This document shows, piece by piece, positions 9,356-24,300 of a stretch of 64,000 nt of DNA. This DNA is from Wuchereria bancrofti (lineage: Eukaryota > Nematoda > Chromadorea > Rhabditida > Onchocercidae). Position 1 is the stretch's first letter; each line of letters starts with the position of its first letter. The stretch spans positions 1,176,281 through 1,240,280 of the forward strand of contig SSBO01000013.1 of NCBI GenBank assembly GCA_005281725.1, in the 5' to 3' direction. A model generated the notes under the pieces. It saw only the letters and a list, made by a program, of their open reading frames with translations. It did no database searches and was not told where the DNA came from. The position numbers and the translations under genes are program-made.

Positions 9356-12300
9356 CTGTAAATAAATTGCAACTTTTTTGTGCACTTTTTTTTAATCCTT
9401 TATTCTAGTTTGGAAAATTGTTCATTTTTGATTAATTGAATGAAATAGTTAACATTTATTGAAAGAAAGGGAAAAAAAGTATGATCGATTTAATTATAAC
9501 AAAAATGAAAAATTATCTGAAATGTACAAAAGCTGAATAAATAAAATATATAAAAAATTAGAAATAAAAAATCTATAAAATAAGAAAAAATATATAAAAT
9601 ATATAAATTTAATTCATTTTAGATTAGCCAAAGTTAATTCAAAGATAATTGTTTCAAGATAATAATAATACTAGACTACAATAGAATGAACATTTATAAT
9701 TGAATACAATTGAAAATCATCATTTGAATAAGTAAACTTAATAATTAAGAAATACCATAATTTGAATCAGTGAAATTAAAAAAACTAAATACTAAACTTA
9801 GATTTTTGCAAACTTAGTTAAAAATTGTCATAAATTGAATAAATGATTTGTCTGGAATACCAAAAAAAAAAATTAACAAACCGAAGAATCATCGTCTAAA
9901 TCACATATGGAACTACCTCGTAACTGAGTATGCGTCCATTTCTCGGCTTTCTGCAATCTTTCAAAAATTAAATACTAAAATAGAAGAGAAATTCAATTAC
10001 AAATTGAATTTCAGTAAATTTAAATGCTAATTTCAATAAATTATCACATACAATTACTTTCTTCTATTATAAAATTAATTAAAGTGTTTCATTATAATGA
10101 ATAGCTTTTTTGATAGATTTTTCAATGCTTACTTACATTCACAATGAATAATAATAGTATTTATAATATAGACTTGACTTTTACACCTAACTCAATAAAA
10201 ACTCACTTTAAATTCAAAAAGATGAGTAATAGCTGTTATAACAAATTTTTTCTCAACGTATACCTAAGTTTTCAACAGCATAAATCAACAAAAAGTATTT
10301 TAATGATAAATTTTACAATGTTTACCTAACGCTGCTAGAAGTAAATCAATAAAGATTTAAAATTTTAAAACTGAAGATAATTTCAGATATTTCACAAATA
10401 AAATCAATGAGAATACTTACCTTAAGTTCAAGATGAGTAATAGCTTGTTTCAAATCAGCAATATGTTGCATTGCTTCACTATACTTTAATCGTTCCATTA
10501 CTGATCGTTCCTTCAGCTCACTTTCTACTTCTACTGCTTTACGTCTTTCTTCCTTAATTTGATCCGAAAGCTCTTTCTGACGCTAAACAAAATAAAAATT
10601 TTAATCAGTTGTTAAATTAAATTTATTAATTAAACAATATAATGATGATACGAATTATGGTGATAATAACAATAATAATAATCATCAGTAACAGTGATAA
10701 CAGATGATTAGAATAATAGCATACCTGTAGGATGTCACCTTTTTCATCTCGTAATCGTTTCATTTCTTCATCTTGTCGTTTAAGTTGATTTGTACAGACA
10801 TGATTCTATAGGTAAAAAATGAGATAATAATTAAGTTTAATCGTACCTACTTTTTTTTGACTTCCTTAATAGACTATCAAAGTAAAAAATTGAAGTTAAA
10901 ATTATCAAATAAAACAATTCTTAAAAAATAAAAACAAAATCCTTTCTGAGCACTATATCAGATAGAATTATCAAAATTTATAACATTAGAAAGACTAATT
11001 TGTTTGTTTGTTTATAAATAAACAATTGATGAATTTTGAAATAAAGAATGAATTAATTGATAATGGTTTAATAGGAATGAAAAATGAAAACAAATTAACG
11101 TTACAAGTTTACTAAATGAGTTCCATTAATTAATAAATGCATCCATTAATAAACAAAACTGATTAATTAGCATCAATTCTAGTTTTTTTTCTTTTTAATT
11201 CCTACATTATCATTACAAACTTAAATTAAATTTTAATCACAACTGAGATACTAACTTGTGTTTCTAACTCCATCACTTTTTGGCGCATTTCTTTTAATTC
11301 AGCAACAGTATCCGCCTCTCGAATTCTTACACCCATTAACTGATCCTCAAGTTCTTTTATTGTTATATTACCTTAAAAGAAATTTATGATAGTAAATTTA
11401 ACAATTATCATATCATATCATTGATATTGATAGTATTACATAAATTGTAACTAAATACAATGCCGTTAATTCGTTCATGTATTTTTCAATTAGTTATATC
11501 ATACCGGAAGAATCAGAAGCATTAGCACCAGTATCTGATGATTCTGCATTAATGGTACCAATTAAAGTTGCAGTTAATTTAGCTAAACGTTGTCGAGCGC
11601 TTTGTGGCGCTGTTGTTGACGGTTGTTGTTGTGATAGCTTATCATTTGATGTGATAACTAGAATTTAAATGATTAATGTATTAACGAAATTAGCAATGAT
11701 ATCTTATTTCAGAGTATTTATTTAGTAAAAATGAAAAAACTCGACGAAAAAGTAGCAATGATATTATTTAGAAAAAAAGAAATGCAATTTTTGTCTAAAT
11801 TGAATATAATTGAAATCAATTTTTAATGTTATTCTATAATTAATATTTTTAACCCACATTAATTTTTGCTTTATTTTTTATTAAAGTGGGATTTTAAAAG
11901 GATTAAGATATGGTAGAAAAAGACTTGTTTTTGCCTCAAACTTGTATTAATAATTCATTAAGACAAATTATATTATCAACAATTTTGCCTCAAATTTAAT
12001 TATTTTTTTTACGTGACAATGTAACCGCATGATACGTGTAAAATAGAGTACGTAAAAATTATCTATAAAAAAGTATACCTTGTGATTCATTGGCTGCAAT
12101 ATTATTTAGCTGCAAGTTAAAATTTGAAAGCGTTGTACGTCGTTCCAAACACGTTTTTGGCATATCATTTTCCAATATACGATTGCTAATATATTTCTGC
12201 AAAAATTATTTTTGAAGTTAAATTATTTGTGTTTCTCAAAAAAAATTTAAGTTTTAGATCAAAGATTTACACAGTGTTCATTAATCAATAATCTATCTTT

Positions 12301-15300
12301 AAACATTACACAAATTTGTACCGTCCAATGTTGTTCTAATTCAGCAAATCGTTGTCGCATTTCTTTAAGTGATAAGGAAGCTTCAGCTTCGCGCATTTTT
12401 ACTGAAATTAATTCTTCCTGCAAACCGGCAATACCATCATCCGGTGGACGTTCACGTAATCTTTTATTTGCTAATTCTAGCTCCTAAAAATATCACATAA
12501 TTATTAAAAACATAAAAATAATAATTAAACTTTGATGTTATTTGAAATTATTTTCAATTTCATCATTCTTCTTCTATGATTTTTATTAAATTTAAAATGA
12601 TAAAAAATGAGAAAAATACTTTTTTAATGTTAAAAAAAACCATTTATTTAACCTGAATTCGAAGTTTCAAATCTTTAATGATAATTTCATTATCAGCTTC
12701 ACGTGCACGCGTATCAATAATATCTTGTTGTAATGCATGAATATGTTCAATCATTGATGTATCATCCACTTGCGTAGCACATTCCGTTAATTCCTCATTT
12801 TTCTACAAAAATGAAATATTAGTTAAATTATTAAATTGAATAAGTTTAAAATGATTCATTTCATTAATTAATCTTTTTTTTCAAATTTTCGCATTTTTTA
12901 TTCCATTTTATAATATATTTTCAGTGGAATCAAATTTAATACATTTCTAAGAAAAAGTGAGAAAAAAAGAAATGGAAAGCAATATATGAATAATCATCCA
13001 TTAATGTTAAATTATTTCTTCCAAATGTTTTCTTTTTTTTATTTCTAAAGCTTTTAAATTTCCCTTTACCCATTTTCTAATCTTTTACTTGAAAATATTT
13101 AGTCGCAAATTTCGCACGACAATGACCAGCATTCAATGCATGTTTGTCAATTCTTCTTATTTGTCACAAACTATTACTACTACTACCACTACTGCTACTA
13201 CTATTATTATTCCATAATTATCATCATTATCTACTTACATTGTTGTCATTATAATATTCGATATTTATTAAATATATACCGTAGGATTCTTGTGATTTTA
13301 AATAAAAATCAAAGATTTTGAAAAATATGATTATATTGCGATATTATTATTATATTGTTATCGTTACTTTACTATTACTACTAATGTATTAATTATGATA
13401 CCGTTTACTACTATTGCATTACCATTATCTTATTATTACTATTATTATTATCATAATTATATTCTGTTATTATAACACTACTTTATTATTCACTACTTTA
13501 TTATTGTCGTTATTATTACATGACAATATTACATTGTCATGTTATATTATTGTTATCATTATTTCAATTAGTATTATTAATCATCACTATTAATAGTGTC
13601 TTTTATTACTTATTTAAATCGCATGATGTAACACAAAAGTAATACAAATGTTTTGAAAGTTGCTGTAAAGAATTGATATTTTTGAAGAAAGAAAAATTCA
13701 AAATGAATTCAAAAATGATATCATTAGAAAAACAATTGATATGTAATCAGATTGATAACATACATATGTAGTATGCGAAAGAATAAAGAAATCCATTGGA
13801 ATATTTGTTCCTAATAATGTCAAAGCATTTTATGATAAGGGGTGATAAATGATATGGGAAGGATGATAAGTTAAATGTGTCAGAAAGAAAATGAAAAAAG
13901 AAAAGAAGACTATCCTAAACCCTCAGATAATCTATTTTTATGGTTATTTATACTGTTGGGAATTAGCCCTTGCCTCATTTATATTATCGAAAAAAAGAGA
14001 GAAAGAAAGAGAAAGAGAGAGAAAAGAAGAAAAAAAAAGTTTATTTATTCATATAAAAGAAATAAATCATTTTATGACGACAAACGAAAAAAAATTAATT
14101 TTAAATCTTATGCAAGAAATCTATGTAATAGGGACTAGGAAGAAAAAAAAAAAACTTTTCCCTATTTTTGTCATTTTCAAATTTTAAGCTTACAAAAATT
14201 TTTTTGATTTTAATTATTGGCCAATTATTTAAAATATTACACATCATTTTTATACTTTATTTTTGCATTTTTTAAAAAATGTTTTCTACGCGTTTTTTTC
14301 AAAAAGAAAAAAAATTGTTAATTTTATCAATTAATTTTGTGCAAACTTTTTTGAATAAATGAAAAATAGAAAAATGATGAACAAACTTTGCAACTTAAAT
14401 CTCGAATTGTATCATATGCTTCTTCAAGGCGTCGATGAGCATCTGAATTGATATCGCGAAGTTTCAATAACTCATGTGATATGCTCATGCAATTTTCCGC
14501 TTCCTGCGCTAAATTTACTTGACCTTTTATCAAGCGATCAGCTAATGCTGAGCTTTCTTGTTCCAAATAATCAATTCGTTGTCTTAGTAAACGATTTTCA
14601 GTTCGTAATCTCTGCAGAAAAAAAAAATTTTAATTTAATTTATTCATTCAAACAAAAAAAAAAGAAATAGGAATATGATTTAAAAAAACATGCAAACTTA
14701 TTTTAAATGTATACATTGCTTTTGTTCTATTACTTTTTAAAATTTATACACTTTATTCTATCCATTTATTCATTTTCCTTATATTTGTTCTCTTTTGCGA
14801 CATCCTTTTTTTCCACTCATTTTAATATTTTTGAATTTTAAAAATGATGGAAGAGAGAGATCATCTAATTCCTTTTATAATACATTTGGGAGTTATTAAA
14901 AAATTTGGTATAATTTTTTAGCCGAAAAGAATCATTTAAAAAAAAAGAAAGTAATTGGGATAAATTTTATATCTCTTATATTTTTGTTTTTTGTTTGCGC
15001 TGGAAATGAATGATATTAATAATTTGTTTACCAGTAATTTAAAATAAATAAATAGATGAAGAAAAAAAAAAGAACAAATAGATAATGTAGCAAATTACAT
15101 CTGTTTAAAATGGATATTCTCACTTATCATATTGAAGAAAAAAACGCTTCGAGACAAATAAATTTAAAAAAAAAAAGTAAAAATTAAAAAAAAATCAAGA
15201 AAGGCTGGAAAAGCACAAAAAAACTTTGAAGAACTGTTGCTTACATAGCAAAATTAATTATCGGAAGAATAAATGGTACTCAAATAATCAAAATTAATTG

Positions 15301-18300
15301 TCAGAAGAAGAAATGATACTTAAACAAACAATCATCAAACAGATTTAAACATATGTATAATGTTAGCATTAGACTTCATTCTTTTATATTTTATGCTTGA
15401 TAGTAAAAATGTAGAGATAACTTTCCTAAAAACAATGAACTACAGGTGAATAAGTAATCAAGTAAACAAGAACTAGGTAAATAAAGAAATTTTTAACATT
15501 AATGATGTATCTAGACTCACGGATGAAACTGCAAAATCCATAACTCTAACAGAAGTACCGGTAAAAGAGTCACACTTATTATTTATTAAAAATAATTTTC
15601 CATATGAGTTATAACTAAACTTCATTGTCTTATTTGTTAAATTATTCCATTGTTCTGAAACAAAAGTTCAAAATGTGTCAAATGTCAATAAATTAGTTTG
15701 GTAATTCTGGAAATTTCAACTAAATTTAAAAACCTCCTATCAATCACCCTTAATTGGTCATTAGAATATGCTATCAATTCCATATCATTCACACATGGTT
15801 CAAATTCAACCTAACTTGACTATGAAATATTGTTTTAGCAATAAATTTTTAAATGTGTAATTCATATTCATTTTTCTATTCTAACATGAATAATTAATTT
15901 AAGAATTAGCAAATAAACCACCTGAATTTTTGAATTTTATCATCACAAAAATAACAAATACTTTATAGAAATATTTTTTCTTTTGCTTTTTTTTAAAAAA
16001 TGTTTAGTTTTTAGAAAACATTAAGGATGAAAAATAAGTTCAGCAGAAAAAAAAAACGAATGAATGTCTGTAAGCAAGAATAATCATTGTCACATTAGAG
16101 ACTAGTTAGTCTGAAAATGCCAAGACAAGAAAGAAGAAGCAAAAAGAAACGAAAAATTTTATCCACTTATAATCTACAAATATTAATTTTAATTTTGTTA
16201 TCACAATAATTATCATAAAATTAAATTTAGTTGAAGCTGTAAAATTATCAAAGTAATTTATTCGAGTAAAAATATCCTAGTAAAACAATTAAAATTTTTT
16301 TATGGAAAATTAACTGTTAAAATGGAATAGAGCAATTTTAGTTTTTAGCTGTTTGAAATAAAATATGGCTTCATTTCCGTAACCAAAAAAAAAAAAACCA
16401 ACTCAAACTCATAAATTTGTGGATATAAAATATAAAATCATAAATCAAAGTGTCAATTTGTTGGTTTTAAACCATTTTCTCTTTGAATCTTCATAATTTT
16501 TCTTTTTTTTCTAAATTCAATAAAAAATTTTAACTGTTTTTCTCTCTCAAAAATTAATTCAGTATTTTCTCTAAACGAATAAAATGTTTCGATGGTTTGC
16601 AAGTAAATACATTCTGTATATGTTAAACTGAAAAAGAGATAACTAATGCATCTTACAATAATATGGCAAGAGCGGGTAAGCGGGAAATGAAAAAGTGAAT
16701 GAAGTTTGATTGATAAGTCTCGTTAATCTGCAGTTTCGTTAATCTCTGGATTACTTTTTTGTATTTTTTTTTTTAATTGAAAGTATTTCTGCTTTAGTTG
16801 CGGTACTTCTCTGATTCAAATCAAAATGTTAAATTTTAACAGCGCAAAAAAAAGGAAACAAATTTCTATTTCAGATATATTTTATGCTATGTTCAGATGA
16901 AAAGAAAGAACATTCGGGTATTAAATAAAGTGGAAGAGTAAATTAAAATACACTGTAATAGAATTTTGACAAAAAAACATATTCTAAAGGAATTCAAATA
17001 TGTAAAAGTACCGCAGTAAAGTTTTAGGAGAAAAGGTACACCGTGAAAATGCCTTATAGGAAATATACTGTAGCAACATTACAGCATAAAACAAATACTG
17101 CAACAAATTTTGGCGAAAAATGTACCGTAATAAAATTCTAGGAAAAGAGCACATACTGTAATGGCATTCTATTGAAAGTATACTGTAACGAAGTTTTAGC
17201 AACAAAAAACGAGTATCGTAACAAGATTCTCACAAATAAATAATAAAAGTAAAAGGAGCTTAATTTTACGAAACCTTTGCTTGAACAAAAAAAAAAAAAC
17301 CAAAAACAAACCTTTTTTGTCCATTGAAATTTTTGCCATATTTTACGTTGTCGATAAACCATCTTTATTTAGTTTTTTTTTTCTTTTTTTGGTTGATAAA
17401 TTAATAAGCCGAAAAAGTATGTAACCGAATAATGTGAACTTAAAAATAATTACAGTAATACTCTTATATAGTACCAAAAAGAGATAGACGATTCACTGAT
17501 TAAATTATCAAAATTGAATTGTTAAAACATTGAACTGCTAAAATTAACCGGCATCAATTTCAGAGAAAAAAGAAAAGATTGATTTATATATTTATTTATG
17601 AAGCAAAGCTTCTAAAAGTGATATTTTTGAAAAAATTTTAAAATTATATTTTANACTGATTAAATTATCAAAATTGAATTGTTAAAACATTGAACTGCTA
17701 AAATTAACCGGCATCAATTTCAGAGAAAAAAGAAAAGATTGATTTATATATTTATTTATGAAGCAAAGCTTCTAAAAGTGATATTTTTGAAAAAATTTTA
17801 AAATTATATTTTAGGAAGAAAGAACAATGTTTAAGGAAACAAAAGGGAGTTTTAGTAATTTTTAAGTATGCAAATTAATGAATTAAAGTGATGGAGGAAT
17901 TCAATATCGAAATATAATTATTATTTGAAAAGTCATCATAAATGATTTGTTTCATTTTTTTTCAATGGTTAAATGAGACAATATGGTATATTTTCAAATT
18001 TCAAAAACTTAATTTGTCGAAAAGAAAAAAATGTGAATTTTTCCAATGATTGCTTCAAAATATATCCATTTTTGCATTCGTTCAACCTCGTCTTACTTCA
18101 AAATATAAATAATTCACTCCTGAATTTACGAATGCTTTTTTTCCTTTTTTTTCTGTAAAAATTTTCAAGGTGAAATTTTAGTCTTAAATTCAATTAAAAA
18201 AGTCGAATAAATTGAGCAAATGCAAAATGACGCTGAGAATGTGTAATTATTCTAATTTTCAAGGAAGTTTTAATCTTTGAAATTTTCTCCAAAATTTTTT

Positions 18301-21300
18301 TGAGTTTTCTTTTGGACAAATCAATAGAAGCACACTAGAAATGTAAAAATGATTTAAGAATGGAGAAAATAACATAGGATGAAGTAGAAACAAATTTTTT
18401 TTTGGTTTAAAATAAATTTATGAATCACTTAAATGGTGATTTCATCGTTGTTCTTCTGCTTTTTCAATTGATAAACTGAGAAATGAGTCAGATTAAAATG
18501 AAGTGAGCTAACGTGAAATTTGGATTGAACTGAATTGAATCAAACTGAACCAAACTGAATTGAGCTGAATTGAATCGGATTGAAATTATCACAATTAATA
18601 TTAATCAGTAATCTTTTTAAACGATTCTTACTCCTCATTTGATGGCTCTTTTTTTTGAATTGGCAACACAAAATTATGGATTAATTACTAGGTTAGCATA
18701 AATTTTTTATACAATTAAAATTCTTTATAAGTTGATTGATAATAAAAAAAAGAGGAAAATCATAATGTATTCAAAAATATAAAGAAAAAGTGAAGTATGA
18801 GATTGAAAATGTTGCTGAAACAATTTACAATAATTTCAATTTCAAATTTTATAATAATTTTTTAATTTGCAATAATTTTGACTAAAAATCCAAACTTTAA
18901 ATATAATTAAAAAATATACAAAATTTTGAGAAAAAAATCATAAAAATTTTCCACTCGGCTATTACAAAGCAGCGATGAAGAAAGAGAGGTGTGGGGAAAA
19001 AAGAAATTAATTGTAATATTTGTGTAATATGAAGAAAGCAAATAAAAATAGAAAGTGCAAATGATGGTCATAAGAAATAATGATAATAAATAATAATGAT
19101 AATAATAATGCTGACAATGATGATAATGATGATAACAATAGTGATAATGATGACGTTGATAATGCTAGTGAAATGAGAAGAAGAGGAACATCATAGAGAA
19201 TTTGTTGATAATAAATTAAACTGATAGAACGAATAAATGAAAACAGGTAAAACCAGATTGTCTCTAATTATAGCTACCGGTAAAGTGCCACGTTCCCAGT
19301 AGCATTTGTAAGTGGACATATATATATGATATAAATAGTAAAAATAGTAAATTTTTTTTCACTAAATTGCCGAAATTAATCTATCAATATTTCATTTCTG
19401 ATATTGATAAATGATAAAAGTTTCCTATTTCGTATCTTTTTTTAAAAGTATTTTCAATAACACAATGGAAAAAAAGATGAAAAACTTAAGTAATAGTAAA
19501 AAGAATGGAGGGAGAGAAAAAAGTTTACTAATTGAAATTTTTGTAAGAATGAAATTTTTAATAAAATAATGACTAATAAGTGCAAAAAGATTAGTGCGAA
19601 CAGCAACAGTAGTAGAAAATAAATGGTTTTACTTCAAAAGTGAAAGGATGGGATGTAAATGAAAATCAAATTTAGTAAGATTTATAAAATTAAACAAAAA
19701 CGATTGAATTTTTTTTAATAATTGAAAAAGATATAGAGAAAAAGAGAAAAGCAAAGGAAAAAAGCTAATGATAAAAGAGCAATAAATCCGTTTTTCTTTC
19801 TCTTTTTTGGAATAAAAAAAAGAATTATGATTAGCTGTAAACAAGTGATAAAAATTTATTAGATGAAAATTTATCCAAAGAATTTAAAAGAAAGATTTTA
19901 AATGTTAATCGAAAATTAATTAAATAACTTCCCAATGTATATATATTCGATGACTATCATTCTCTAAATTTCAAAATGAATTAATTTAGAAAACAAATAA
20001 AATTAAGAAGGAAAATATTAAATTAAAAGAGAAATGAGTAAAGAAAGATACAAATTTGACCAAAAAAAAAAGAAAATTGGAAGAAAAAAGAATATAACTG
20101 AAAGAACGAAGAAAAAAGGAAAGAAAGAGAAGGAAAAGTGAAAGAAGAAAGGAAGGAATTACTGTTAAATGAAATGGGTGGAAATAATTTTATGTTTTTT
20201 TTTTCTTTTTTTTTTAAATGAAAAATGGAAATTGACAGAGTGGAAACAAGAGACTGACTATAAATATAAATATATCAAACGAATTGAAATCAACCAATCA
20301 ACTAATTTAAGAAAATATCATGCGAAAAAAGATATTGCAAAGGAAAATTTCTAAAAAAACCTTTTCTTTTCCATAAAATTTTTTAATTTCAAATTCTTTT
20401 ATTTTAGGAAAAAAATACTGCTAAAAATATTTATTTGTGTTATTTACTATAAGAATGCATTACGACAAAATGTCGTAAAAGATATTGCAAGAAAGAAAAC
20501 AAACAAAACTAAGGAAAGAAAATTTTAAGTGCAAATATTTTAATTTTTGCAAAAAAAAAACTATGAAGAATACTTTTATTACTTACCAAAAAATACATTA
20601 GCATATCATTTTAATACTAATTATTTGCTTACTTAAGCGCAATTGTTAAGCTACAATATAAGAAATATGTTTTACTTATTTAGATAAGGTAAATTTTTTC
20701 TATAGCACAAAATAAATTTTTGGTTACTAAAGTTATTTGTAGGTAATTATATAAAAAACAAAAACGAACTGGAAATTATAGAACTATATTTGAATGCAAA
20801 CATCGTAATTTGTAATTTATAATGACTTAAACTAAAAATGAATTTTTTTCAAAATAATTAAAGCTCTAATTTTTTAAATCCATCATTAAATGAATTGCTA
20901 CATCTCTAATAAATAAAACTAAATAAAAAGAACAATAGCAAAGTTTTTTACATTATTAGTGGAAATGTCTTAATTGACATTGATGAGAAACAAAACAATA
21001 ATGAAGTAAATGTGACGATGCGGTAATATCAATGGCATTTATTCCATGGATAATATCCATTGGAAATTAAAATAAAATAATATTAAAATTAAAATGTTTA
21101 CAAAATGATAGCAGTAAGTTTGTAATGGTATATAGTTAACATAAGCATATCTTGCTTTTTTCTTCCTCTTTTAAAATAGAATGCATTTTTTTCTATGATA
21201 TTGTAAATCTAATCAATAGTGCTATTCGTTATCACTATATCTCTTAGTAAAAGGATTATATTAACTCGCACAGATTTTAGTATAAACTTCAAAATGTGCC

Positions 21301-24300
21301 ATTTCGTTCCAATTATATTGTAAGAAAGCATAAACAGCATTGAAATGCAGTCCTTTTGATTGATTACTCAAGGCTACTTAGCACGAAGTACCATTACCAA
21401 TGCTTTGAATAATAGCCAAAAAAAAGAGAAGAAATGATCAATGACATTATTTTATAATATTGTAAATAATCATAAATCATACACATAAAAAAAGGATATG
21501 AACGGAAATTTACTTCCTGAAATTATTAAGTAATCCAAAATTACTAGAAGCATCCACTTTCTTTTTCTTTTCTCACTGAACGCACAAGAAGAAAAAGTTA
21601 AAAAAAAAATGGGACGGACTGAGAGGGAGAGAGAGAGAAAAAAGAACAGTTTATTAAATATTACCTGAATAATTGGATTAAGTAATTAAAATACACACTT
21701 CAAATTATTTCAAAAGTAAAATTAACAGTAGGGAAACTACTATACATTCATTTACAGTAATGAACATTAATCTAAGAAATTACTAATTCATTTGTTCTAT
21801 CATAAGATTTTGATTTGTCAAAAATAGCAAAAAAAAAGAAGAAAAAGAAAAAATAAGACAAAATTAATTAATAATTTCTTTTTTAAGAAATATTATCTTT
21901 TTTGCTGGCGAAATATCATAATAACTATAAATTTTCATTTAATCGTCAATAATTTTAAAAGGTTAATTTTTCTGCCGATAATAAAAATAATAGAATGAAT
22001 AAATTTAGAAAAGAATGAGATATATTACATTCATTAATAAATACTACATTTGTGCTATCATCAGCAAAATGTTATGAACTTCAAATTGACCTACATTACA
22101 TGCGATTGAGATGACCTTTTAAATATTACGCCTACCCATTTTAATTCTTAGCATTTTAAATACATTTCTAAATATATGTGGAATAAATTATCGATAGTGC
22201 TCGTATGATTTATTATTACTTTGAAATTGTAAAATACTAATTAAGTTTGACTCATCATTTCGACATAAAATCATAATATAACGCTTATAGTTTGCAAAAG
22301 AAAAAAAGAGAAAAAAAACGAAATAAGTATATTTTAGCAGAAATCTAATTTAAACAAAATTTTGATAATTTATTACGGAAACGAAAAAGAGAAGTTTTAT
22401 GATTTCTAATTAATATTAAATGAAAACTTTGTGATTTCTCATTAATTAACATATTAAATATAAAAAGTTGAAGTGTTAAGAAAATGAATAAACACACAGT
22501 AAAAACTTGATAGAAATAATAATAAATAAAGATAAATTGCAAAAGGATTTGATAACAAATAAATTCTTTCATTTTGCTTCAAAAAAAAGATGATAATAAT
22601 TTCAAAAAACATAAGTTCAATTTTGAAACAGATGCTGACAAAAAAATCAAACACTTTAGATTTAGTAAAATTAGAAAATTAGAGGAAAAAATATTTGTTT
22701 TAAAAATATCTTTTTTTTTTTGTCAGTCTTAACCAAATGAGTGTTAAATTGGATTTTTCTTTTTCAATGATTGATAAGTAAATTGAATTGATTTTGAGAA
22801 TGATAAATAGGATTTATTAAGATTAGTAAAATTATATCAGCTACTTTAACAATCTATTAACAAAAAACATTGAAATTTAAAAAATGTTCCAGAACAAAAA
22901 AAAGGCAAAAGAAGCATTGAAAAAAAAGGTAGAGGTGAAAAATTTCAGATGTTTGAAAGGGAAACAATTAAAAAGTTAATAGCTTAAAAGAGGTATGGGG
23001 AAAAAAACAAAAAAAGAAATGTTAAAAAAGTAATGATTGTTAGTTAAATAAGGAAGGCATCTAAACTGGTTGAAAATAATTTTAAAAGGAAAAAAAAAGA
23101 ATTTAACGAATGAATTTATTGATATTCGTTCTATTCCAAAAATTAATGATTCTTCTTTTTCTCCTCACCTTTTTCTTTTTTTGTCTTTTCTTACCATTTT
23201 TTAAAAAATATATTTTAAGAATAAAATACATTAAAAAAGGAAAAATCATTTTTATTGATTGAAAAAATCGATTTATACTTAATATTTGTTTTTTCAGAGG
23301 AAGAAAAAACTTTTGAAACTTGATTATTTACAATTTTAAATATTTACAAAATTTTTTAGCATATAATAACAAAAAGTAATGGATTATTTTTCCTCTGATA
23401 AAGACTTTATTTTAAGATTTGCAGTTTTTAAAAGGAAAAAGTCAAGAAAAACTTTGCTAATTTTAAGTAATATTACATTTGTTAATATTAGTAAAATGAT
23501 ATATTTAAGATATATAAATGATATGCAAATTTAGTTGCTATTAAAATACAGCAAGCTGACTAAATGTGGAATCAAATAATTAATTCCTTAAAACATTGAA
23601 TGAAAAAATTGAAGAAAAAAGGAAAAACTAACTCTTAATTCGATTGCTTCTTCTTGCTCTTTGGTGCGTTTTGTTAAATAATCTTTTTCCAATCTAAAAT
23701 GTAAAAAAATCATTCTTTATTAATTTAAATTTGAAAGTTTCAAACTGAAAATATTAAAAAACTTGGAAAAAAGTGAAATATTAAAAAGTGAATAAATGCT
23801 AATAGTTTTCTACGTAAAATTAATAAGTATTTTATTGTTACAAATCGTTTAGTTTACTTTATTACCATATTAAAGCAATAATTATATAAAAATTAGGCTT
23901 ATTTGTATGCATACGTATACACCAAACGTGATTGCATGCACATATTAAACGCACTTTACATATGNTTCTACGTAAAATTAATAAGTATTTTATTGTTACA
24001 AATCGTTTAGTTTACTTTATTACCATATTAAAGCAATAATTATATAAAAATTAGGCTTATTTGTATGCATACGTATACACCAAACGTGATTGCATGCACA
24101 TATTAAACGCACTTTACATATGGCGTAAGGACAAGAATGAATGACGCATATATGTGACGTGTTAATTTACTGCAAATTTTTCTATTTTTTTTATAATTAA
24201 TACTTATATATTTTATTGGAATGAATTTTGAAAAATATAAATTTTTTTAGCATTTAATTACAAAGATAATGCTTTCACAGTGGCATTTTGCTAATTATCT

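Larger units (their letters stand above)
14612..23632. other. Intron 12 of the EVI5-like gene, about 9 kb
   Basis: AT-rich with no further splice-consistent coding exon seen. It contains a 40-bp two-copy repeat (15249-15330), a roughly 30-bp minisatellite (16948-17235), an N-flanking duplicate (17495-17813) and a GAT/ATAATG-type microsatellite (19071-19168). Confidence 0.75.

Noticed and set aside
11477..11668. 63-codon plus-strand open frame
   Set aside because: Antisense shadow of exon 17 of the EVI5-like gene.
13875..14187. Two overlapping open frames of 87 and 98 codons on the plus strand
   Set aside because: Lys/Glu/Arg-rich low complexity in an intron, no splice context, no recognisable domain; produced by a purine-rich tract.
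17138..17362. 74-codon open frame, minus strand
   Set aside because: Translation of the TACTGTAAC minisatellite and adjoining T-rich sequence; not a gene.
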